DNA from: an uncultured Clostridia bacterium
GTDB lineage: Bacteria > Bacillota > Clostridia > TANB77 > CAG-508
Assembly: GCA_934184665.1 (NCBI GenBank)
Contig: CAKPSX010000028.1
Span: 1 to 14,995 of the forward strand
DNA length: 14,995 nucleotides
Direction: 5' to 3'
A program made the translations under genes and the position numbers. The notes below the pieces were generated by a model. It did no database searches, was not told the DNA's origin, and worked only from the letters and a program-made list of their open reading frames with translations. This document shows positions 1 to 4,778 of the stretch, piece by piece (the stretch's first letter is position 1; each line of letters opens with the position of its first letter).

Positions 1-57
1 ATAACAAAGATAAGGAAAGAATTAGAGAGTAAACAGACTCAAAAGTCAAGTACTTAA
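1..57 (+). CDS. C-terminal end of an upstream gene (partial, unidentified)
   Basis: Frame 1 is open from the window edge to a TAA at 55-57 and would encode 18 residues ending ...ELESKQTQKSST, a charged hydrophilic tail. A strong rho-independent terminator starts 11 nt after the stop, which supports a real gene end. Too little is visible to assign a family, and a short open frame by chance is possible. Confidence 0.45.
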   Translation: MTKIRKELESKQTQKSST

Positions 58-67
58 ACATAATTTA

Positions 68-113
68 AGTTCCAATAATTTAGAAATTGTTTTTAAATTA
101 TTGGGACTTTTTT
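68..113 (+). terminator. Rho-independent terminator
   Basis: A 15-bp stem (68-82 with 94-108, one G-T wobble) closes an 11-nt loop and is followed by a run of T (108-113). It ends the upstream transcript only ~75 nt before the first ATG of the next gene. That leaves this gene with no obvious transcription source. Confidence 0.85.
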
Positions 114-161
114 AATTAATAAAATAGAAGAAGAAAGGAAAGAGCAAAAAAGGAAGAGCCA

Positions 162-369
162 AAAGTAAATAAGATTAGTGATGTAAAGATGGCATATATA
201 ATGTATGGGAAAAAGGCATTTATTGTTCCTATAGTAGTGATGGTAATATTGGGTGCTATTATATGGGGTATTGTGTATAATGCAAGAAAAGATAATGCAC
301 CACAAGAAACAGCTGATAATCAAAAAGAGCAGGTTAACTATATATGGGGAGAAATAAAACCTGGAAAGA
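162..369 (+). repeat. Near-identical 5' tract shared with the second paralogue
   Basis: Bases 162-369 match 3120-3327 with only two differences over 208 nt. They cover the transmembrane segment and the linker to the ectodomain. Beyond this the genes differ at many synonymous sites. Such abrupt near-identity suggests recent gene conversion or a recent duplication with patchy divergence. Confidence 0.8.
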
Positions 370-1226
370 GAAATACAAATAATTACACAACAGTAACAAG
401 CTCAGATGGTGTTGACGTACCAGTACCAACAGGATATACAGCCTCATCTGCATCAGATGAAAATTCTGTAAATGGTGGTTTTGTAATTTATGAAGGAACA
501 GATGCTGTAACAGATAGTAATAAATGGGAAGCCCAATGTAATAGAAATCAATATGTATGGATACCAATAGCAGAAGTAAGTGATATGTATTGGAGAGACC
601 AGACAACAGGAAAGAAGTATGGTACAACTTATGAGTTCACATCATCATCATATTCAAAAAGTAGTAGTAATAAACAAGAGCCACAAACAACAAGCAGGGA
701 TATCCAATCAACATATTTAACACAATATTTAAATGGAATGACAAGAGAAGATTTCTTAATGGAGATGGAGATTGATTTCGATAAAATGTTAAATAGTGTA
801 GCAACATATGGAGGGTTTTATATAGGGAGATATGAAACAGGAGATTTAAGCCAAACAACACCAGTAGTGAAAAGAATTAACAGTGATATAGGTAGCCAAA
901 CCTGGTATACAATGTGGAAAAAAGCAAGAAAATTATCAGGAACAAGTGCAGGAGTGCAGATGATATGGGGAATACAGTGGGACGAAACATTAAAGTGGTT
1001 AATAGACACAGGAGAAAAGACATATGCAGGAATAGTCCCAAATTCAAGTAGTTGGGGAAATTACTTTGATAATAGTTTCACATATTATACAGACACATCA
1101 AAGAGCACAGCAACAAAATCATCAGGAACTGGAACAAGAATCCCAAGTGGAGCATATGAAGGAGCAAATGCGAACAATGTTTATGATTTAGCAGGAAACA
1201 TATATGATTGGACACTAGAGTCCAAT

Positions 1227-1373
1227 GGTTCAGGGCGTGGCGACGTCAGGTACAGACGAGGTGGTAGTTGCAGCAACTACGGCAACGACATTCCAGCGTC
1301 GTACCGCAGCAACGGCGGTCCTCACAACAGCTACGATAGCTATGGTTTGCGTTGTACACTTTGCATAAAGTAG
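1227..1373 (+). other. Hypervariable 3' region VR1 (DGR-type variable repeat)
   Basis: 49 codons including the stop, about 54% GC by my count in a strongly AT-rich gene. Many codons end in C (AGC, AAC, TAC, GGC, GAC, CAC). Aligned with VR2 at 4185-4334, about 19 replaced codons keep the same third-position pyrimidine while bases 1 and 2 differ, for example AGC/CAC, AAC/GGC, TAC/GAC and GAT/AAT. That is the expected product of random replacement of adenines in AAC/AAT template codons. The invariant scaffold is VRY-RGG-A-YR-P-GLR, as in C-type-lectin DGR targets. Neither the template repeat nor a reverse transcriptase is in the window. Confidence 0.75.
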
Positions 1374-1424
1374 CACTGAACCCACAAGCCAAAACCCAAC
1401 AACTTTATGTGAATCAATCAACCA

Positions 1425-1467
1425 TTCACCATGCCATTATCCATTCACAAGTACCATCAAAACAAGT
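1425..1467 (+). repeat. 43-bp direct repeat, copy 1 (3' flank of VR1)
   Basis: Identical over 43 nt to 4386-4428. It lies 51 nt after the stop of the first paralogue, as copy 2 does after the second. Weaker similarity reaches back toward both stop codons (ACCCAACAA, ACTTTATG). With the conserved sequence before VR1 it brackets the variable cassette. Confidence 0.85.
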
Positions 1468-1561
1468 TAATATAAATCTACTATTTAAACCACATCGCAG
1501 CATAACTACAGCAGGTGCATATGAACTAACAAACTTAACATAAAACAAGAACCAAAAACGT

Positions 1562-1590
1562 TTGACATATATAAATATTTGTGCTAATAT
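1562..1590 (+). promoter_or_regulatory. Consensus sigma-A-type promoter
   Basis: TTGACA (1562-1567), a 17-nt spacer, then TAATAT (1585-1590). Predicted transcription starts near 1597, immediately before two stable hairpins. No intact gene follows until toxN, so it either makes a small RNA or is the orphaned promoter of a deleted gene. Confidence 0.6.
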
Positions 1591-1598
1591 AAATATAT

Positions 1599-1672
1599 CA
1601 CAAGAATAAGAGCTTGCGCCCTTACTCTTGTGATTGCTTATTTTGAGATTTATCTTTGTCGGGATAAATCTC
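1599..1672 (+). ncRNA. Twin-hairpin RNA or orphan 5' leader
   Basis: Hairpin 1 pairs 1599-1610 with 1621-1632 (11 of 12 pairs, loop AGCTTGCGCC). Hairpin 2 pairs 1645-1654 with 1663-1672 (10 perfect pairs, loop TTTGTCGG). Neither is followed by a T-run, so they are not ordinary terminators. The first begins about where the upstream promoter should start its transcript. I do not recognise a named RNA family. It may be the leader of the lost gene whose fragment follows. Confidence 0.4.
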
Positions 1673-1808
1673 TAATTAAAAAGATTAGGAAAAAAGTGAA
1701 GATTTAATCTCATTTGTTGAAGACAGAAAAGGTCATGATTACAGATATGCAATATCCTGTCATGCTAGAAACGATTACTTTCGAACTGAATTGCAACAGT
1801 CAACATAA
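1672..1808 (+). pseudogene. Fragment of dTDP-glucose 4,6-dehydratase (RfbB/RmlB-like)
   Basis: One frame (1695-1754) reads SEDLISFVEDRKGHDYRYAI. This matches the well-known C-terminal stretch of dTDP-glucose 4,6-dehydratases (KSEDLI-FV-DR-GHD-RYAID), enzymes of dTDP-rhamnose synthesis. Just upstream, AATTAAAAAG...GGAAAAA fits the preceding I(I)KK-LGK segment with a frameshift. After ...YAI the homology stops and an unrelated 17-residue tail runs to TAA 1806-1808. No start, N-terminal Rossmann domain or active site is present. It is a relic suggesting that a surface-polysaccharide gene once lay here. Confidence 0.6.
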
Positions 1809-1833
1809 AAAATTAAAAAATAAATGAAAAGTA

Positions 1834-1862
1834 TTGATTTTAGAAATAAAATGGTATATAAT
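1834..1862 (+). promoter_or_regulatory. Promoter of the type III antitoxin/toxin operon
   Basis: TTGATT (1834-1839), 17-nt spacer, TATAAT (1857-1862). Transcription would start near 1869, about 30 nt before the first antitoxin repeat. This is the standard layout of type III toxin-antitoxin loci, where one promoter drives repeat RNA and toxin. Confidence 0.7.
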
Positions 1863-1868
1863 GAATAT

Positions 1869-2059
1869 ACTAATATTGATAAATTAGTTTATCAAATAAA
1901 TTAGGTTACACAAGCCTTTGATTAATTTCATAAAAAGTGTAAATAAACATTAGGTTAAATATGAGCCTTTAGGATGCAAATCCTATAAACGAATATTCTA
2001 TTAAACATTAGGTTAGAAACGAGCCTTTAGTTTACTATAAACGAGTTTTGGAAAAAATT
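1869..2059 (+). ncRNA. toxI: ToxI-like antitoxin RNA (three imperfect repeats)
   Basis: Three imperfect tandem repeats share the core ATTAGGTTA-N5-(G)AGCCTTTaG, starting at 1900, 1949 and 2007 (spacing 49 and 58 nt). Copies 2 and 3 also share AAAC before the core and TATAAACGA after it. AGGTT can pair with AGCCT in every copy, giving a small stem as in pseudoknotted type III antitoxin units. In this class the toxin cuts the precursor into single repeats, which wrap around and inhibit it. Copy 1 is the most degenerate. The repeats are longer and less regular than the ~36-nt units of the classical system. Boundaries are inferred from promoter and terminator. Confidence 0.7.
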
Positions 2060-2088
2060 ATAGGGGGTACTGAAAAAGTATCCCCTAT
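2060..2088 (+). terminator. Attenuating hairpin between antitoxin RNA and toxin gene
   Basis: An 11-bp stem (2060-2070 with 2078-2088, one G-T wobble) with loop TGAAAAA, not followed by a T-run. Type III systems carry a leaky terminator here that keeps antitoxin RNA in excess over toxin mRNA. The weak tail fits partial read-through. Confidence 0.7.
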
Positions 2089-2109
2089 ATGTGTAATATG
2101 GAGGAATAA

Positions 2110-2658
2110 ATGAAAAATACAAAGAAGATTAAATTAGGAAAATTGAATTTTTATATTGTAGACGATAATTATATTGAATATTTAAGTCAATTTGATAAAC
2201 ATATTGCTTACAATAAAAATGAAAAAAGGCCATATATAGGAGTTGTAATTGTAGTCGAAGAACATTATTATTTTGCACCATTATTTTCTCCAAAGCAAAA
2301 ACACAAAATGTATAAAGACAATTTGACTTTTTTTAAAATTATAAATACTAAAACAAAAAATAATTTAGGTATAATTAGATTTTCTGATATGATACCAGTG
2401 CCAATGGAAAGTGTTCACTTATTGGAGTTAAAAAACAAAAGTTATGGATATAAAAGGTTGCTTTCAGAGCAATATTCTTACATAAATAAGCCAGAAAATA
2501 AAGAAAAGATCTTAAAAAAAGCGGAAAAAATCTATAGTATAGTTACTAGAAATGGTAAAAGCAAGATGACCCAATTTTATAAAGAGTTAAGTTGTGATTT
2601 TAAATTATTAGAGGAAAAAAGTGTTGAATATAAGGCTAATAATATTATTGTATCATAA
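2110..2658 (+). CDS. toxN: Type III toxin-antitoxin endoribonuclease, ToxN/AbiQ family
   Basis: 182 aa, start set by GGAGGA (2100-2105) four bases before ATG. The family is sequence-specific endoribonucleases held inactive by a repeat RNA. They act in the cytoplasm, and several abort phage infection. Visible signatures in the family's order: NFYIVDDNYIEYL-QFD (13-29), PYIGVVI (41-47), YYFAPLFSPKQKHK (53-66, the conserved AP-xSPK region around the active groove), the LGIIRF-DMIPVP strand (86-98), YKRLLSEQYSYI (114-125) and the C-terminal CDFKLLEEK (162-170). Length is near the usual ~170 aa, with ~10 extra N-terminal residues. The upstream repeat RNA and hairpin independently support the call. 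I cannot decide between the ToxIN, CptIN and TenpIN subfamilies by eye. Whether toxin and RNA are active is inference, but no frameshift or missing segment is seen. Confidence 0.85.
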   Translation: MKNTKKIKLGKLNFYIVDDNYIEYLSQFDKHIAYNKNEKRPYIGVVIVVEEHYYFAPLFSPKQKHKMYKDNLTFFKIINTKTKNNLGIIRFSDMIPVPMESVHLLELKNKSYGYKRLLSEQYSYINKPENKEKILKKAEKIYSIVTRNGKSKMTQFYKELSCDFKLLEEKSVEYKANNIIVS

Positions 2659-2774
2659 AAGGAATAATAAATATGAAAAATAATGAAGGAAATTAGAATT
2701 GCCTGAAAATAAAGAAACAAGCAAATTATTTATATAAAAATTTAAATTGCACTCAAAAATAATTGCAAAATGTA

Positions 2775-2803
2775 TTGACTAATGGGCGCATTTTTGATAT
2801 CAT
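2775..2803 (+). promoter_or_regulatory. Promoter upstream of the second surface-protein gene
   Basis: TTGACT (2775-2780), 17-nt spacer, TATCAT (2798-2803). A transcript from ~2810 would have a ~270-nt leader before ATG 3084, with a strong hairpin terminator in the middle. That suggests control by termination/antitermination. I see no better promoter between the terminator and the gene. Confidence 0.5.
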
Positions 2804-2873
2804 GATTTTGAAATAATTCTATGTTTAAAATAAAAGAAGATGGAAACAATAAATTCGAAGGAGAAAAAGTAAG

Positions 2874-2936
2874 ATGAAAGTTATGAAGACGCAAACCCTT
2901 GGGGCTGTACACACACACACACACAAGCACTTTTAA
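2874..2936 (+). other. Possible 20-residue His/Thr-rich leader ORF over an (AC)8 tract
   Basis: ATG 2874, preceded by a purine-rich GAAGGAG stretch, opens a 20-codon frame. It begins MKVMKTQTLGAV and ends HTHTHKHF, with four His codons. The His-Thr run is encoded by a dinucleotide tract, (AC)8 at 2909-2924. It sits between promoter 2775-2803 and terminator 2984-3032, where an attenuator peptide would lie. The microsatellite alone could produce this pattern, and the downstream gene has no link to histidine. Confidence 0.2.
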
Positions 2937-2983
2937 GCGTTGAAGAAAAAGAGTCAAAAAATAAAATAAATAAATTTAATAGA

Positions 2984-3032
2984 GATAGCGGAAAAAGCAT
3001 AAAAGTTTTATGCCTTTTTCTGCTATCTTTTT
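2984..3032 (+). terminator. Strong hairpin terminator in the leader of the second surface-protein gene
   Basis: GATAGC (2984-2989) pairs with GCTATC (3022-3027). The stem continues through GGAAAAAG/CTTTTTCT and CATAA/TTATG with one bulge, and TTTTT (3028-3032) follows. It lies 52 nt before the ATG. It could end toxN-side transcription or act as an attenuator for the downstream gene. Confidence 0.75.
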
Positions 3033-3083
3033 ATGCTGTGAAAAATTATAAAAATTTAAGAAAGATTGGAGTGTTGATTTGTT

Positions 3084-4334
3084 ATGAGTAAAAGGAAACA
3101 GAGGAAAGAGGAAAAAGAGAAAGTAAATAAGATTAGTGATGTAAAGATGGCATATATAATATATGAGAAAAAGGCATTTATTGTTCCTATAGTAGTGATG
3201 GTAATATTGGGTGCTATTATATGGGGTATTGTGTATAATGCAAGAAAAGATAATGCACCACAAGAAACAGCTGATAATCAAAAAGAGCAGGTTAACTATA
3301 TATGGGGAGAAATAAAACCTGGAAAGAAAAATGCAGATAATTATACAATGGTAACAAGTGCAGACGGAGTGCAAGTACCAGTACCAACTGGATATACAGC
3401 TTCATCTGCATCTGACGAAAATTCTGTAAATGGAGGATTTGTAATATATGAAGGAACAGAAGCAGTAACAGATAGTAATAAATGGAATGCACAATGTAAT
3501 AGAAATCAATATGTATGGATACCAATAGCAGAAGTAAGTGATATGTATTGGAGAGACCAGACAACAGGAAAGAAATACGGAACAACATATACTTTTACAT
3601 CATCATCATATTCAAAAAGTAGTAGTAATAAATATGAGCCACAAACAACCAAATATGATATCCAATCAACAAATTTAACTAAATATTTAAATGGAATGTC
3701 AAGAGAAGATTTCTTAATGGAAATGGAGATTGATTTCGATAAAATGTTAAATAGTGTAGCAACATATGGAGGATATTATATAGGAAGATACCAAACAGGA
3801 GACCTAAGCCAAGCAACGCCTGTTGTTAAAAGAATAAACACAGATATAAAAAAACAAACATGGTATACAATGTGGAAAAAAGCAAGAAAGTTATCAGGAA
3901 CAAGTGCAGGAGTGCAGATGATATGGGGAATACAGTGGGACGAAACAATGAAATGGTTAATTGATACTGGAGAAAAGACTTATTCTGAAGTTGCCAAAGA
4001 TTCAACAAGTTGGGGAAATTATTATAATAATAGTTTCACATATTATACAGACACATCAAAGAGCACAGCGACAAAAGCAAAAAGCAATGGAACCATAATC
4101 CCAAGTGGAGCATATGAAGGAGCAAATGCGAACAATGTTTTTGACTTAGCAGGAAATGTATTGGATTGGACACTAGAGTCCAATGTTGTAGGGATTCGCA
4201 ACGTCAGGTACAATCGTGGTGGCCATTATGGCAACGACGGCAGCAAATATACAGCGGCATACCGCCACGGCGTCAACGTTCCTAGCTACAGCGGCAATAC
4301 CATCGGGTTACGCGCAGCTTTATTCATCAAATAA
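3084..4334 (+). CDS. Membrane-anchored FGE/C-type-lectin surface protein with hypervariable C-terminus (DGR target candidate)
   Basis: 416 aa, start at ATG 3084 with GGAG at ~3068. Order: a Lys/Glu-rich cytoplasmic stretch (1-30), one transmembrane helix (31-51, type II orientation), a linker, then an ectodomain with VQVPVPTGYTASSASDENS, NQYVWIPI, GGYYIGRYQTG, SGTSAGVQMIWGIQWDET and NVFDLAGNVLDWT. The last block is the FGE-sulfatase/SUMF1 C-type-lectin signature. Residues 368-416 are the variable tail (VRY-RGG...GLRAALFIK). The fold displays variable side chains on a rigid scaffold. The likely role is binding an external ligand (phage, host or neighbouring cell), but the ligand is unknown. 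Cysteines needed for formylglycine generation are not evident, so enzymatic activity is unlikely. It is the intact partner of the truncated copy at 123-1373. Upstream promoter, leader and terminator suggest regulated expression. Confidence 0.75.
   Translation: MSKRKQRKEEKEKVNKISDVKMAYIIYEKKAFIVPIVVMVILGAIIWGIVYNARKDNAPQETADNQKEQVNYIWGEIKPGKKNADNYTMVTSADGVQVPVPTGYTASSASDENSVNGGFVIYEGTEAVTDSNKWNAQCNRNQYVWIPIAEVSDMYWRDQTTGKKYGTTYTFTSSSYSKSSSNKYEPQTTKYDIQSTNLTKYLNGMSREDFLMEMEIDFDKMLNSVATYGGYYIGRYQTGDLSQATPVVKRINTDIKKQTWYTMWKKARKLSGTSAGVQMIWGIQWDETMKWLIDTGEKTYSEVAKDSTSWGNYYNNSFTYYTDTSKSTATKAKSNGTIIPSGAYEGANANNVFDLAGNVLDWTLESNVVGIRNVRYNRGGHYGNDGSKYTAAYRHGVNVPSYSGNTIGLRAALFIK
3120..3327 (+). repeat. 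Near-identical 5' tract shared with the first paralogue (copy 2)
   Basis: Matches 162-369 with two differences in 208 nt. Encodes the membrane anchor and stalk. Confidence 0.8.
4185..4334 (+). other. Hypervariable 3' region VR2 (DGR-type variable repeat)
   Basis: 50 codons including stop, about 51% GC by my count. It is one codon longer than VR1: an extra residue in HGVNVP versus SNGGP. Replaced positions relative to VR1 mostly keep third-base C or T (GGC, AAC, GAC, AGC, CAC, GTC). Some differences also fall outside the NNY pattern (TCG/GCA, TGT/GCA, ACA/GCT). So the two regions are unlikely to be fresh copies of exactly one template. Confidence 0.75.
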
Positions 4335-4385
4335 CCCATCTTCCACCCAACAAACTATCACGACTTTATGCAAACTACTCAATTC

Positions 4386-4428
4386 TTCACCATGCCATTA
4401 TCCATTCACAAGTACCATCAAAACAAGT
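4386..4428 (+). repeat. 43-bp direct repeat, copy 2 (3' flank of VR2)
   Basis: Identical to 1425-1467, and also lying 51 nt after the stop codon. The identity stops just before the GGGAGTGTCAG sequence at 4437. Confidence 0.85.
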
Positions 4429-4436
4429 CAACATAG

Positions 4437-4618
4437 GGAGTGTCAGAAATTTTGTGTAAAATGAAATACCTTTTATGATATAATAAAAATATATCAAGGA
4501 GGTATTTTTTTATGGAAGAAAAGTAAGCGGTCAATAAAAAATACCAGAAATGGATAATGAACAAATATATATCAAAAAACCAATTTCTCCAAAAGGAATG
4601 CAAAATATCACAGATTAG
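4437..4618 (+). mobile_element. Possible insertion-sequence end with degenerate ORF
   Basis: GGGAGTGTCAGAAATTTTGT (4437-4456) resembles, from memory, terminal inverted repeats of IS256-family elements. It is followed by a hairpin (AATACC...GGTATT, about 4463-4508) ending in a T-run. The hairpin's 3' arm holds AAGGAGG, a good RBS for ATG 4513, which meets a stop after four codons (MEEK). A second open stretch, ATG 4550 to TAG 4618, encodes 22 residues (MDNEQIYIKKPISPKG...). No second terminus or transposase domain is visible. It may be a decayed element or just the terminator of the surface-protein gene followed by noise. Confidence 0.35.
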
Positions 4619-4620
4619 AA

Positions 4621-4657
4621 TTGACTATCTGCATATAAAATGATAAAACATATGCAG
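4621..4657 (+). promoter_or_regulatory. Upstream der promoter candidate with inverted-repeat operator
   Basis: TTGACT (4621-4626), 17-nt spacer, TAAAAC (4644-4649). A perfect 8-bp inverted repeat, CTGCATAT (4629-4636) / ATATGCAG (4650-4657), overlaps the spacer and -10. That is a plausible repressor site or hairpin. No regulator gene is nearby. Confidence 0.3.
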
Positions 4658-4674
4658 AAATTAAGTAAATATGC

Positions 4675-4703
4675 TTGAATTTTTTGACGTAAAATAGTAA
4701 AAT
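4675..4703 (+). promoter_or_regulatory. Promoter for der
   Basis: TTGAAT (4675-4680), 17-nt spacer, TAAAAT (4698-4703), giving a ~70-nt leader before the der ATG. It is the nearest and best-spaced candidate. Confidence 0.45.
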
Positions 4704-4778
4704 ATAAGTGCATAAAAAGCACAAGCAAGAAATAAAAATCAAGAGTGAAGTGCTAAAATAGAAAGGAATGTTAGTAAA

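Larger units (their letters stand above)
123..1373 (+). pseudogene. 5'-truncated copy of membrane-anchored FGE/C-type-lectin surface protein with hypervariable C-terminus
   Basis: The frame is open from 123, but the first ATG is at 189 (394 aa from there) and has no Shine-Dalgarno. The intact paralogue at 3084 has 21 extra N-terminal residues. Here the matching basic segment (RRRKERAKKEEP...) is present from ~126, but a TAA (120-122) sits where the start codon would be. From ATG189 the layout is: one transmembrane helix (residues ~10-30), a linker, then an ectodomain with VPVPTGYTASSASDENS, NQYVWIPI, GGFYIGRYETG, SGTSAGVQMIWGIQWDETL and NVYDLAGNIYDWT. The last block is typical of formylglycine-generating-enzyme/SUMF1-like C-type-lectin folds. 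Residues 347-394 are the GC-rich variable tail ending GLRCTLCIK. In such proteins the fold usually serves ligand binding, not formylglycine formation. Called a pseudogene or silent copy because start, RBS and promoter are missing while the rest stays open. Translation from ATG189 is not excluded. Confidence 0.65.

Noticed and set aside
1352..1543. Separate 63-aa + strand reading frame overlapping the end of the first surface gene
   Set aside because: It overlaps the variable tail out of frame, has no RBS and its composition follows the 3' UTR. The ending TAGAYELTN recalls the family's SGAYEGAN motif but is too short to claim.
1900..2030. CRISPR array
   Set aside because: The three repeats are imperfect, spaced 49 and 58 nt with partly conserved spacers, and directly precede a ToxN-like gene. 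Type III antitoxin RNA explains them better.
2886..2910. c-di-GMP-I (GEMM) riboswitch
   Set aside because: Only the GACGCAAA...GGGGCT core resembles it. The upstream GGCAAA tetraloop-receptor half and the downstream GGTTGCCG helix are not seen.
2874..2936. His-operon-like attenuator peptide (four His codons)
   Set aside because: The His/Thr run is produced by a simple (AC)8 repeat and the downstream gene is a surface protein, not histidine biosynthesis. Kept only as a low-confidence leader ORF.
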